The position numbers and the translations under genes are program-made. Below the pieces are notes generated by a model. That model was not told where the DNA came from and did no database searches. It worked only from the letters and a program-made list of their open reading frames with translations. A stretch of 64,000 bases of DNA from Syntrophaceae bacterium (GTDB lineage Bacteria > Desulfobacterota > Syntrophia > Syntrophales > PHBD01): NCBI GenBank assembly GCA_013177825.1, contig JABLXX010000001.1, forward strand, positions 1,061,238 to 1,125,237, read 5' to 3'. The stretch's first letter is position 1. The number at the start of each line of letters is the position of its first letter. Below are positions 55,914-64,000 of this stretch, one piece after another.

Positions 55914-55943
55914 AAAGGGCGGTTCCGCAAGGGGCCGCCCTTT
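55914..55943. terminator. bidirectional terminator between fadD and apgM
   Basis: AAAGGGCGG and CCGCCCTTT pair (55914-55922 with 55935-55943) between convergent genes; A-rich left and T-containing right flanks. Confidence 0.82.
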
Positions 55944-55976
55944 CGTGTTTCCCTCGACATGTGGGACGTTAGGGGC

Positions 55977-57185
55977 TCAGGCCCCGAACTTTTCGAGCCG
56001 CCCGGCGTGTGCCAGGGCGAGGGCCATGAGGTTCATCATGGGCAGGCGGCCGAGTCCCCCCAGGAGGCAGTCCCGCTCTCCGAAGCGCTCCACCCGGTCG
56101 GGCCGGCAGGTCTTTGCCGCCAGGACGACCGGTACGGGATGCCAGCTGTGACCGCTCAGGGCCGCCGGTGTGGAGTGATCTCCCGTCACGACCAGTACAT
56201 CCGGCTTGAGATCGAGGATGCGCGGCAGCAGGGCATCCACCTCTTCGATCACCTTCACCTTGGCGTCGAAGTTGCCGTCTTCCCCGCGCGAATCGGTGGG
56301 CTTGACGTGGACGAAAAAGAAATCGTGGCTTCCGAAGGAGGTGCGGAGGGCATCGAACTCGTCGGCGATCGTCTCCGTCGGCGGATGGACCGCCATCCCC
56401 AGCAGGCGGGCAATTCCCCGGTACATGGGATAGGAGGCGATGGCCAGGGGATTCAGCTTGAACCGCTCCGTGAGGCTCGGGAATTTCCGGTATTTCGCGT
56501 AACCGCGGAGAAGGACCATGTTTGCCTTCTCCTCGTCCGCGAGAACCCGCCGGGCTTCCTTTGCCAGTTCCGTGAGGACCGCTTCGGTTCCATTCGCTTC
56601 CGGCGTGGTCGCCCGGGGCGGAAGCGGCGGCTTTCCGGTTTTCTGCGGATCCGTTTCCTCGATCTCATCCCGAAGCCTTTCGTCCCGCAGGACGAGGAGG
56701 GCCCGGTGCTCCTTCACGGGTTCAAAGAAGAACGGCACGTTCGATTGAAGGCGGATGCCTTCCTGGAGTTTCCGGCAGACCCGCCGGTTTGTCTCATTGT
56801 CGATCCGGCCCGCCCTGCGGTCCGTCACAAGGCCGTTCCGATCCACCGTCGCGAAGTTGACCCGGATGAGCAGGTCCTTCTCCGTCATGGGGTAATCGAT
56901 GCCGGCCCCTTCCAGGATTCCGCGGCCGATATTGTTCCTGACCGGGTCGTAGCCGAAAAGGGCGAAGTGGGCAGGTCCGCTGCCGGGTGTGATCCCGGGG
57001 CTGACGGGGTCCAGAAGACCGCATATGCCCTCCCTGGCCAGAGCGTCCAGGTTTGGAGTCTGCGCCGTCTCCAGTTCCGTATCTCTCCCGCCGGGCGCGG
57101 GCAGTCCTCCCAGGCCGTCCATGATGAGAAAAACGATTTTTGTGGTGCCCGGCTGTGTGAGGCGGTCGATCAGTTCGGTGTCCAT
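55977..57185 (-). CDS. apgM: cofactor-independent phosphoglycerate mutase, archaeal type
   Basis: 402 aa. Alkaline-phosphatase superfamily with IMDGLGGLP, TPNLDALAREGICG, ITPGSGPAHFALFGYDP (carrying the nucleophile Ser), VHVKPTDSRGEDG and TGDHSTPAALSGHSWHPVP with the metal-binding Asp and His residues. It interconverts 3- and 2-phosphoglycerate. The ApgM form is usual in archaea and in anaerobic bacteria of this kind. Convergent with fadD and 20 bp downstream of the UGD gene stop region on the same strand. Confidence 0.92.
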   Translation of the reverse strand: MDTELIDRLTQPGTTKIVFLIMDGLGGLPAPGGRDTELETAQTPNLDALAREGICGLLDPVSPGITPGSGPAHFALFGYDPVRNNIGRGILEGAGIDYPMTEKDLLIRVNFATVDRNGLVTDRRAGRIDNETNRRVCRKLQEGIRLQSNVPFFFEPVKEHRALLVLRDERLRDEIEETDPQKTGKPPLPPRATTPEANGTEAVLTELAKEARRVLADEEKANMVLLRGYAKYRKFPSLTERFKLNPLAIASYPMYRGIARLLGMAVHPPTETIADEFDALRTSFGSHDFFFVHVKPTDSRGEDGNFDAKVKVIEEVDALLPRILDLKPDVLVVTGDHSTPAALSGHSWHPVPVVLAAKTCRPDRVERFGERDCLLGGLGRLPMMNLMALALAHAGRLEKFGA

Positions 57186-57205
57186 TGTGTTTCCTTACTT
57201 AATGA

Positions 57206-58582
57206 TCAGAAGTGTTTGAGAGGAGGTTTCCCCAGGGGATACACATTGAAGCCAAGATCGAAACATCCGTGATGGTCGAGGATGTTCCGGCCGTCAAAGA
57301 GGAAGGCCGGTTTCTCCATGCGTTCGTAGATGCGCCGATAGTCCAGTTTCCGATACAGGTCCCATTCGGTCATGACGGCGATGGCATGGCATCCCGCCGC
57401 CGCTTCATAGGGATCGGTGACGTACCGGACGTTTCCGACGGCGTCGCTCAGATCCATCCGAGCATTTTTGATCGCCTGCGGGTCCGTAACGATCACTTCC
57501 GCCTTTTCCTCCATCAATCTCCGGGCGATGAAGATCGCGGGACTCTCCCGGGTGTCGCCCGTATTGGCCTTGAAAGCGAAACCGAACAGGCAGATCCGTT
57601 TCCCCGCCAGTGTATTGAACATGGCCGTCAGCATTGTCCCCAGGAAGCGTTCCTGCTGGTACTCGTTGATGCGCACGACGCTTTCCCAGTAAGCGGCCAC
57701 GTCGTCCAGGCCGTAATGGCGGCACAGGTAGACGAGGTTGAGAATGTCCTTCTTGAAACAGGATCCACCGAACCCGATGCTTGCATTGAGAAACTTGGGT
57801 CCGATCCGGCTGTCCATGCCGACGGCACGGGCCACTTCCTCGACGTCGGCCTCTGTCTTCTCACAGAGGGCGGAAATGGCGTTGATGGAGGATATTCTCT
57901 GGGCAAGGAACGCGTTCGATACAAGCTTGGACAGCTCGCTGCTCCAGATGTTGGAGGTGATGATCCTTTCCCGGGGAACCCAGGATGCGTAAATGTCAAC
58001 GAGGATCCGGCGCGCCCGCAGGCCTGATTCCGTTTCCCGCGACCCGATGAGAACGCGGTCCGGTGCCTGAAGGTCGCGGATGGCGGATCCCTCTGCAAGG
58101 AACTCGGGATTCGACAGGACCTCGAACCAGACTCCATTCCCCGTATGGTGGAGAATGCTTTCCATGGCCTGGGCCGTCTTGACCGGTAGGGTGCTTTTCT
58201 CGATGACGATCTTCGGGGTTTCGGCAAACTGCAGGATCTGACGGGCTGTGCGCTCCCAGTATTGAAGGTCGGCGGCCATGCCTGCGCCGACGCCGAAGGT
58301 CTTTGTGGGCGTATTGACGCTTACAAAGATGATGTCGTTCTCGCGGATCCCTTTTTCGATGTCCGTGCTGAAGAAGAGGTTTCTCCCCCGGACGGTCCGG
58401 ACGATTTCATCCAGGCCCGGTTCATAGATGGGCAACTCGTCGGAATTCCAGGCGGCGATCCGTTCGGGGTTGATGTCCACTACGGTAACGCGGTAATCGG
58501 GGCACTGGAAGGCGATCATGGCCATCGTGGGGCCGCCCACGTAACCGGCGCCGATGCAGAGGATGTTTCGGTTGTAAGGCAT
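57206..58582 (-). CDS. ugd: UDP-glucose 6-dehydrogenase
   Basis: 458 aa. NAD-binding ILCIGAGYVGGPTMAMIA at the N-terminus, and VSVNTPTKT. IVIEKSTLPVKTA and NPEFLAEGSAI follow; the catalytic Cys275 is in GFGGSCFKKD. This version resembles the animal/plant UGDH type more than the short bacterial Ugd. It oxidises UDP-glucose to UDP-glucuronate. The next enzyme of the pathway is encoded 8 bp upstream, so the two genes form an operon for UDP-xylose. Confidence 0.93.
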   Translation of the reverse strand: MPYNRNILCIGAGYVGGPTMAMIAFQCPDYRVTVVDINPERIAAWNSDELPIYEPGLDEIVRTVRGRNLFFSTDIEKGIRENDIIFVSVNTPTKTFGVGAGMAADLQYWERTARQILQFAETPKIVIEKSTLPVKTAQAMESILHHTGNGVWFEVLSNPEFLAEGSAIRDLQAPDRVLIGSRETESGLRARRILVDIYASWVPRERIITSNIWSSELSKLVSNAFLAQRISSINAISALCEKTEADVEEVARAVGMDSRIGPKFLNASIGFGGSCFKKDILNLVYLCRHYGLDDVAAYWESVVRINEYQQERFLGTMLTAMFNTLAGKRICLFGFAFKANTGDTRESPAIFIARRLMEEKAEVIVTDPQAIKNARMDLSDAVGNVRYVTDPYEAAAGCHAIAVMTEWDLYRKLDYRRIYERMEKPAFLFDGRNILDHHGCFDLGFNVYPLGKPPLKHF

Positions 58583-58590
58583 GGATTCTC

Positions 58591-59541
58591 CTATGTTGCC
58601 TCGATTGTGCCGCGGAAATACGCGATGGTTCTCCGGAGCCCTTCCTCCAGGGGGACGGAGGGGGTCCAGTCCAGGCGTCTCCGCGCCTGTGCGATGTCCG
58701 GCTTTCGCTGAACCGGATCGTCCTGGGGCAGGGGACGATGAACGATCCTCGATTTGGATCCCGTCAGGCGGAGAACCTCCTCCGCCAGGGAGAGAATCGT
58801 GAATTCGACCGGGTTCCCGATGTTCAGCGGACCGGTGCAGTCGTCGGCAGTATTCATCAGCCGCGTCAGTCCCGTGATCATGTCGTCGACGTAGCAGAAC
58901 GAACGCGTCTGGGAGCCGTCGCCGTAAATCGTCAGATCCTCCCCCCGCAGCGCCTGAAGGATGAGGTTGCTCACCACCCGGCCGTCATTGAGGGCCATTC
59001 TCGGGCCATAGGTGTTGAAAATCCGGGCGATCTTGATCCGGACCCCGTTCTGCCTGTGATAATCCATCATCAGACACTCGGCGGCCCGCTTTCCCTCGTC
59101 ATAACAGCTCCGGATGCCGATCGGGTTTACCCGGCCCCAGTAGCTCTCCCGCTGGGGGTGTTCCTCCGGGTCGCCGTAGACCTCCGAGGTGGAAGCCAGA
59201 AGGATCTTTGCCCGGACGCGCTTCGCAATGCCGAGGGTATGAATCGTCCCGAGGACATTCGTCTTGATGGTCTTGATGGGGTTGTACTGGTAATGCACGG
59301 GAGACGCCGGGCAGGCGAGGTTGTATATCTCGTCCACTTCCAGGTAGACGGGATTGGTAATGTCGTGGCGGATCAGTTCAAACCGCTCTTGGGTGAGGAG
59401 GTGACGGATGTTGTCCTTGCTGCCGGTGAAGAAATTGTCCAGACAGATGACTTCCTCGCCTTGCGCAATCAGGGAGTCACAGAGGTGGGAGCCGAGAAAA
59501 CCGGCGCCGCCGGTAACAAGAACCCGTTTTTTCACTGTCAT
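58591..59541 (-). CDS. UDP-glucuronate decarboxylase (UDP-xylose synthase)
   Basis: 316 aa from ATG 59541. Extended SDR with [33 protein letters not shown] (UXS signature), [11 protein letters not shown] and catalytic [20 protein letters not shown] and [14 protein letters not shown] follow. It converts UDP-glucuronate to UDP-xylose. It is the first gene of the pair with ugd. The product may feed surface polysaccharide; no glycosyltransferase is adjacent. Confidence 0.92.
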   Translation of the reverse strand: MTVKKRVLVTGGAGFLGSHLCDSLIAQGEEVICLDNFFTGSKDNIRHLLTQERFELIRHDITNPVYLEVDEIYNLACPASPVHYQYNPIKTIKTNVLGTIHTLGIAKRVRAKILLASTSEVYGDPEEHPQRESYWGRVNPIGIRSCYDEGKRAAECLMMDYHRQNGVRIKIARIFNTYGPRMALNDGRVVSNLILQALRGEDLTIYGDGSQTRSFCYVDDMITGLTRLMNTADDCTGPLNIGNPVEFTILSLAEEVLRLTGSKSRIVHRPLPQDDPVQRKPDIAQARRRLDWTPSVPLEEGLRRTIAYFRGTIEAT

Positions 59542-59780
59542 GCCGCAGATACCCCGTACTCTTTGACGTTGGCTTTTCCCCGGGAGGTTGCTATGAGTGT
59601 TTCTCCGCCGACCCGGAAACGATCCTCGTCCGTGATGCACAGTCTGCCGGCAAAAGGGCGTGCCCGGTGCACGCTGCGGCACGGTATGACGCATGGCAGA
59701 TCTGCAACCGCACGATTCCAAGGCGGTCGGTTTTAACCATAAAACACGTTGATATGTCAATCGAAAAGGGGATGCGGCCC

Positions 59781-60617
59781 ATGCCGACGGCAAAGCTTTA
59801 CATTGTGGCGACTCCCATCGGGAATCTGGAAGACGTGACCCTGAGGGCGCTTCGGGTGCTGAAAGAAGTGCGCTGGATTGCAGCGGAGGATACGCGCCGG
59901 ACGAAAAAACTCCTGAACGCTTATGGGATCCGGACGCCTCTGGTCAGCCTTTACGACCAGACGGAACGCAGTCGTACGCCCTCCATGATCCGGCGCCTCC
60001 AGGAGGGACAGGATATTGCTTATGTGGCGGACGCCGGCACGCCGGGAATCTCCGACCCCGGCTATCTCCTCGTAAACGGTGCCATCGAGGCAGGCATCCC
60101 CATTGTTCCCATTCCCGGGCCGACTGCGTCGATCGCGGCCCTCTGCGTATCCGGACTGCCCATGAACCGGTTCCTGTTTGCCGGGTTTCTCCCCAACCGG
60201 CCTTCGGCCCGCCGCCGGTTTCTGGAGGCGCTGCAGGAGGAGGAGGGGACGCTTCTGTTCTATGAGTCCCCGGTTCGCCTGCAGGACTCGCTCCGGGATA
60301 TGGCGGCCGTCTTGGGAAACAGGAAAGCGGTGGTGGCCAGGGAATTGACGAAAATTCACGAAGAGCTTCTCCGGGGCCCCCTGGAAGCATTGCTGGAGCA
60401 GCTCTCCGGGCGGGAGTTGAAGGGAGAGGTGGTCGTACTGGTCGACGGACGGCAGGACACAGCCGGGGACGTGACGGACGAGTCGATTCTCCGGGCCGTT
60501 GAAGAAGCCCGGCGCAGGGGACTTCTCTCGAGCCGTGATCTGGCTGTGGAAGTGTCCCGAATGCTGGGAGTGCCGAAGAAAAGAGCGTACGAGCTGATCG
60601 TTCGTGCTTCGGATTAG
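59781..60617 (+). CDS. rsmI: 16S rRNA (cytidine1402-2'-O)-methyltransferase
   Basis: 278 aa from ATG 59781 ([20 protein letters not shown]); in-frame ATGs at 59754 and 59772 are possible alternatives. Tetrapyrrole-methylase fold with [48 protein letters not shown] and [10 protein letters not shown], all family hallmarks. It modifies the ribosomal P site together with RsmH. Starts a rightward run of genes; about 240 bp from the divergent UXS gene. Confidence 0.92.
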   Translation: MPTAKLYIVATPIGNLEDVTLRALRVLKEVRWIAAEDTRRTKKLLNAYGIRTPLVSLYDQTERSRTPSMIRRLQEGQDIAYVADAGTPGISDPGYLLVNGAIEAGIPIVPIPGPTASIAALCVSGLPMNRFLFAGFLPNRPSARRRFLEALQEEEGTLLFYESPVRLQDSLRDMAAVLGNRKAVVARELTKIHEELLRGPLEALLEQLSGRELKGEVVVLVDGRQDTAGDVTDESILRAVEEARRRGLLSSRDLAVEVSRMLGVPKKRAYELIVRASD

Positions 60618-60783
60618 GGAGGCTCGTCCCGAAGGGAATCGCAGGCCTTTCGATTCAATTCTCCTTCCATCGATCCTGTTCTCCCCTTGATGCACACAGG
60701 GAGTTATGATACCGTTTGCGCCGCTGTCTGTACGGGAATATCTGGCATGGTCCGGAAATCAGATACAGGTGCGGAGGAAAACC

Positions 60784-61107
60784 ATGACGGGAGAAGGGAT
60801 GCCGGAGGGCCGCAGGGTCATCGATCTGGTGGATGTCCTGGAAGAAGGGGTCTCCGTTTTTTCAGGCCGTGAAGCTCCTTCCCCGCATGAAAGGGCTTCT
60901 GCCGCCGAGCCGCGGAAGATTCATGATCTTACGGAGGTGGTCAAAGACATTCCCGTCCGGGCTGTTGCCGACCCGGCTCTTCGGGAAATGGTCCTCCAGC
61001 ATGTCTCGGAAATAGCCGAGCGTCTGGCCAGAGAGATGATTCCGGGCATTGCGGAACGGGTGATTCGGGAGGAAATTGAGAAGCTCAAAGCGATGGACGG
61101 CCCGTAA
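60784..61107 (+). CDS. small protein with PopZ-like C-terminal helix
   Basis: 107 aa, ATG at 60784 after GGAGG. Helical and acidic: VIDLVDVLEEG, an N-terminal linker, and a conserved-looking end with REMVLQHVSEIAERLAREM and ERVIREEIEKLK. The C-terminus resembles the PopZ/DUF2497-type ending and tails of some response regulators. A polar scaffold role is a guess. It lies about 4 bp before the FlgT-like gene, so probably in the same operon. Confidence 0.6.
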   Translation: MTGEGMPEGRRVIDLVDVLEEGVSVFSGREAPSPHERASAAEPRKIHDLTEVVKDIPVRAVADPALREMVLQHVSEIAERLAREMIPGIAERVIREEIEKLKAMDGP

Positions 61108-61111
61108 AGGC

Positions 61112-61810
61112 ATGTCTCCAGCGAATGAAGAGAAAGGCCGATCCCGTCGGCCGGCAGTGTTGCTCGCTTTCTTTCTCGTGATGATGCTGTCGACATCCCC
61201 TGCTTTTTCCCAGGAAGACATTGCCGTCATCAGCATTGACGTGCAGGGATCGGCCCAGATTCGGGGTGGAGATCAGGCAAAGGCGCGGGACGGTGCCGTT
61301 CGTGATGCGTTGAGGAAAGCGGTCAGGCAAGGCCTCCTGGAGATCCTGAAGATTAAAGAGCCGGCCAGGCTTCCCCGCGACATTGATCAACTCCTTGCCC
61401 GGCATGACCGCTATGTAGACACCTTTTCCGTTCTCAATGAAGGATTGGAGGGAGGGACCTACAGCATTCAGCTGCGGGTTGCCGTCCTATCCGACTTTCT
61501 GGTGCATGATCTGAAAAAAATGGGGATTCGGCAGACGGGAACCGCCGAAGCCCCTCGACACCATGTTCCCGTTCGAGTATCGGGGCTCCATCGTTTTGAG
61601 CACTTCGTACGGATCCGGGAGGGATTGTCGGTCATCCCGGGTGTCAGGCAGGTTCTGCCCAGAAAGGTCGCTGAAGGCGAGATCTGGCTGGATATAGAAT
61701 CAGCCGAACCACCGGCCGTGCTTGCGAAACATATTGAATCATCAGGTCTTTTCAAAGTCTCGAAGGAGACGGGAGCGCCCGGCCGCCTCGACCTTGAATT
61801 CCAGCCCTGA
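61112..61810 (+). CDS. exported FlgT-N-like protein
   Basis: 232 aa from ATG 61112 with AAAGG just before it. Signal peptide (cleavage near AFSQE). The core starts DVQGSAQIRGGDQAKARDGA and VRDALRKAVRQGLLE, the pattern of the FlgT N-terminal domain; a second alpha/beta part covers ~135-230. FlgT is a flagellar H-ring protein in Vibrio, but no flagellar genes are here, so an envelope role is more likely. 12 bp before the lipoprotein gene. Confidence 0.72.
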   Translation: MSPANEEKGRSRRPAVLLAFFLVMMLSTSPAFSQEDIAVISIDVQGSAQIRGGDQAKARDGAVRDALRKAVRQGLLEILKIKEPARLPRDIDQLLARHDRYVDTFSVLNEGLEGGTYSIQLRVAVLSDFLVHDLKKMGIRQTGTAEAPRHHVPVRVSGLHRFEHFVRIREGLSVIPGVRQVLPRKVAEGEIWLDIESAEPPAVLAKHIESSGLFKVSKETGAPGRLDLEFQP

Positions 61811-61822
61811 AAGGACGCGTAA

Positions 61823-62410
61823 ATGAGACGGACAAACCGGATTCTGATCCTGCTGGCTGCTGTGATCGTGCTGGCCGGATGCAGCTCAAAAGTTCCTTAT
61901 ACGCTCGTTGAAGACTTTTCCAAGAAAAGCGTGCGGCTGGTTGCCTTACCGCTGCCCATTCAGGCCTCGAAAGAGGTCGACCCGGTGGGAGGGAAGATCC
62001 TGCGGGACAAAACGGCTGAAGAGCTTTATTTCAAGGGGTATCCAAAACTTCCGTTTGCGGGTATCGATGAGCGGCTGGCTGCAGCGGGAGTGGAGATCCG
62101 GGATGGAGAAATATCTGCCCGATCTCTCGGCGGTGCGCTGGGAGCCGATGCGATCCTGTTCATCACCATGGAAACGTGCGGCACCTCCTATTTCCTGAAC
62201 ACGGCCAAGACCACGGCGGCGGCGCAATTTACGCTTCGCAGTGCCCGGAGCGGGGAGATCCTCTGGCAAATGAGAGCAGTGAGGTCGAAACGGACGTTTC
62301 ATGTGACCCGGAAATGGCTGGAACAGGACGTAATCGGAATTTATGAGCCTCTTCTCCGGGAGCTTGTAAGTGCGGCCCTGGCTACGCTGCCTGACGGGCC
62401 GGATGTGTGA
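61823..62410 (+). CDS. GNA1162/DUF799-like lipoprotein
   Basis: 195 aa. Lipobox VLAGC. Contains VRLVALPLPIQASKEVDPVGGKILRDKT, LYFKGY, LGADAILFITMETCGTSYF and SARSGEILWQ. The overall plan agrees with the GNA1162/DUF799 lipoprotein family, structurally related to the CsgG/TolB-type nucleotide-free fold. Ribosome site AAGGA. Sits between the FlgT-like and FecR-domain genes, suggesting a small outer-membrane complex. Function unknown. Confidence 0.7.
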   Translation: MRRTNRILILLAAVIVLAGCSSKVPYTLVEDFSKKSVRLVALPLPIQASKEVDPVGGKILRDKTAEELYFKGYPKLPFAGIDERLAAAGVEIRDGEISARSLGGALGADAILFITMETCGTSYFLNTAKTTAAAQFTLRSARSGEILWQMRAVRSKRTFHVTRKWLEQDVIGIYEPLLRELVSAALATLPDGPDV

Positions 62411-62500
62411 TCGACCGCCGGCGAGCCTGTCCAGGAAATCGGCTCAGCGATTCGGAGCGGCCGGCCAGCGGAATGCTATCCGTTACAAAGGGAGGTCGAT

Positions 62501-63268
62501 ATGAAAAAGTATCTATGGATTGCCGGTCTGTTGGCCGTTTGTGTCGGCCTGGCCCTTTCGGATCCGGTGCGTGCCGCACGGGCGACTTTTCTGAAGATCG
62601 GGCCTGGTCAGGCGGTTGTGAGCGTTCTGGAGGGATCGGCAACGGCGACGTCGCCCGGGAAAAAAGGAGCCCGTTCCCTGAGAGCGGGCGATCTCCTGAG
62701 AGGCGGTGACGAGGTGGTAACAGGCCGTCGTTCGAGATTGGAACTTACCTTGCCGGACCGATCCGTCGTACGCTTTGCCGACAATACGCGGTTCAAGATT
62801 CTGCAGATCAGCACGGAGGAAGCGAGCAAGCGTCGTGACGTCCGGATCCACATGTCCCTCGGGCGAGGCTGGGCCAAGGTCAGCAAAACCTTTACCGGAC
62901 GAAGCCGTTTCGATCTTTCCTGCGAGAATGCAGTGGCGGGTGTTCGGGGAACCGTATGGCGCATGAACGTGGATGCCGACCAGTCGGCAATGGTCCGGGT
63001 TTACGACGGCGAAGTCAATGTGGCGGGCGGCCAGAAAACCATGGACGAAGTCAAATCGCAGGCAGGGCCTTCCATGCGGCTGACGGCTCCCAAGCCGATT
63101 GCCGGTCCCCGGAAAGTGACCATGGAAGAGTGGACCTACATCGTTCGTTCCCTGCAGGAAATCCGCATCGACAAAAACGGTACGGCGTCGAAACCGTTTT
63201 CGTTCTCGCCGGAAGCAGACCGGGATGAATGGGTGGATTGGAACAAGGAGCGGGATCAGGAAAGTTAA
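62501..63268 (+). CDS. exported FecR-domain protein
   Basis: 255 aa, ATG after AAAGGGAGG. Signal peptide ending near VRAAR. FecR domain (~35-165) with VVSVLEGSATATSPG, LRAGDLLRGGDEVVTGRRSRLELTLPDRSVVRFADNTRFKI, AVAGVRGTVWRMN and MVRVYDGEVNVAGG. It lacks the N-terminal cytoplasmic helix and DUF4880 of sigma regulators, so it is not an anti-sigma factor of the FecR-FecI type. Probably a periplasmic structural or binding protein. Confidence 0.85.
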   Translation: MKKYLWIAGLLAVCVGLALSDPVRAARATFLKIGPGQAVVSVLEGSATATSPGKKGARSLRAGDLLRGGDEVVTGRRSRLELTLPDRSVVRFADNTRFKILQISTEEASKRRDVRIHMSLGRGWAKVSKTFTGRSRFDLSCENAVAGVRGTVWRMNVDADQSAMVRVYDGEVNVAGGQKTMDEVKSQAGPSMRLTAPKPIAGPRKVTMEEWTYIVRSLQEIRIDKNGTASKPFSFSPEADRDEWVDWNKERDQES

Positions 63269-63283
63269 TAGGTGCGGGGGCGT

Positions 63284-63865
63284 ATGACGGTTCCGGACAA
63301 GTCGGAGCGGATCAATATTCCAAACAGTCTGACCCTTCTGCGCATCATCCTGGTGCCGGCCATCGTCATTCTGTTGATGCAGGGATCCTTCAAGCTCGCG
63401 ATCCTGGTGTTTCTGATCTCGGGTCTTACGGATATTCTGGACGGATACCTGGCCCGGGTGCTTCACCAACAGACCGTTCTGGGTTCCTATCTCGATCCCA
63501 TCGCCGACAAGGCCCTCATGATCAGTTGTTACGTCACGCTGGCAGTAAAGAAAATTCTTCCGGGATGGCTTTCCGTCGTTGTTATCAGTCGGGACTGCAT
63601 CATTCTGATCGGGGTGGCCGTTCTTTCTCTCATGTCCGTGACCTATAAAATCCAACCGGTTTTCATTGGAAAGCTGACGACGGCCGTACAGATTCTGACG
63701 GTCTTCATATTCCTTGTTTCCCGTGCGATTCCAGGCTCCATTGCCGCTTCCTTTATGGAAGGGCTGATCTGGGTTACCGCGTGTGTTACGGTTGTTTCCG
63801 GTTTCAACTATATCATGATCGGTGTGCAGCATATCAATCGGCAGCAAAAGCCCCGGTCTGTGTAA
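63284..63865 (+). CDS. CDP-alcohol phosphatidyltransferase
   Basis: 193 aa from ATG 63284 (a GTG four codons earlier is possible). Five to six membrane helices. The CDP-alcohol phosphotransferase motif is complete: LTDILDGYLAR followed by G-SYLDPIADK. Most likely CDP-diacylglycerol-glycerol-3-phosphate 3-phosphatidyltransferase (PgsA-like), making phosphatidylglycerol phosphate, though other acceptors cannot be excluded. 15 bp after the FecR-domain gene. Confidence 0.88.
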   Translation: MTVPDKSERINIPNSLTLLRIILVPAIVILLMQGSFKLAILVFLISGLTDILDGYLARVLHQQTVLGSYLDPIADKALMISCYVTLAVKKILPGWLSVVVISRDCIILIGVAVLSLMSVTYKIQPVFIGKLTTAVQILTVFIFLVSRAIPGSIAASFMEGLIWVTACVTVVSGFNYIMIGVQHINRQQKPRSV

Positions 63866-63914
63866 TTTTGTTTGGTAATTGATCCTGTGCTGGCACCTGT
63901 GATAAGGGTGCCTC

Positions 63915-64000
63915 ATGGACTTAACTAGTTATCATAATGTAATATCCAGCGAGAGCAAAGCCAGAAAATATCTGCTGGGAAAAAGCTTCAAAAACCATCA
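63915..64000 (+). mobile_element. start of an IS1595-type insertion sequence transposase (3' partial)
   Basis: ATG at 63915 opens a frame running to the window edge with MDLTSYHNVIS, SKARKYLLGKSFKNH. This is the usual N-terminus of IS1595-family transposases, just before their zinc-ribbon; the rest lies outside. The GC-poorer 63870-63914, with the palindrome GTGCTGGCAC, may contain the left terminal repeat. Confidence 0.7.

Noticed and set aside
61112..61810. Flagellar gene because of FlgT similarity
   Set aside because: No flagellar genes nearby, and the domain occurs in other exported proteins.
62501..63268. FecR anti-sigma regulator
   Set aside because: It has a signal peptide instead of the cytoplasmic N-terminus, and no ECF sigma gene is adjacent.

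Overview
The window looks like chromosomal DNA of an anaerobic Desulfobacterota bacterium, most likely a fatty-acid-oxidising lineage near Syntrophales/Syntrophaceae. The backbone is GC-rich. The main pointers are an acs, etfB-etfA and membrane Fe-S oxidoreductase (NarI/HdrD-like, EMO type) block next to a fadD-type acyl-CoA ligase, an archaeal-type cofactor-independent phosphoglycerate mutase, a minimal SufC-SufB pair, and many c-di-GMP-type sensors (two HD-GYP proteins, a PilZ protein, a YfiR protein). The assignment is an inference from gene content; no rRNA is present.

Layout. 1-2.9 kb: a sensor kinase (5' end cut by the window edge) translationally coupled to a receiver-cyclase fusion, then an initiator tRNA-Met gene. 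About 3.0-13.2 kb: an accessory island anchored in the 3' end of that tRNA. It has a decayed second copy of the tRNA 3' end and terminator at its far side, and its first half is AT-rich. It carries a HEPN-like protein, an RloC-like zinc-hook ATPase with a possible anticodon-nuclease C-terminus, a coiled-coil membrane protein, a small zinc-ribbon protein, the 3' stump of a group II intron, an exported CsgG/FlgO-type protein with a Cys-rich tail, a broken ADP-ribosylglycohydrolase and an exported TPR-CHAT protein. 13.6-17.7 kb: an autotransporter built on 267-bp repeats.

17.7-35 kb: envelope and signalling genes. These are a DUF4185-type lipoprotein, two HD-GYP proteins, a MucR/Ros regulator, a TMTC-like TPR membrane protein, a TonB-receptor/YfiR/hybrid-kinase operon, a methyltransferase, and a PilZ-acyltransferase-like protein coupled to a V4R-GAF-PAS-HD-GYP protein. 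35-45 kb: NlpC/P60 endopeptidase, OsmC, SufC-SufB, RmlB, an SDR, a three-gene CsgG/FlgO-like operon, and HflX with an FmdB-type zinc ribbon.

45-56 kb: the energy-metabolism block. A porin is transcribed divergently from acs; then come etfB, etfA and the membrane oxidoreductase, separated by hairpins, then fadD. Together these would activate acetate and fatty acids and pass acyl-CoA electrons through ETF to membrane quinone. 56-64 kb: apgM, a two-gene UDP-xylose pathway (UGD, UXS), rsmI, and an envelope cluster (FlgT-like protein, GNA1162-like lipoprotein, FecR-domain protein, CDP-alcohol phosphatidyltransferase). The window ends inside an IS1595-type transposase gene.
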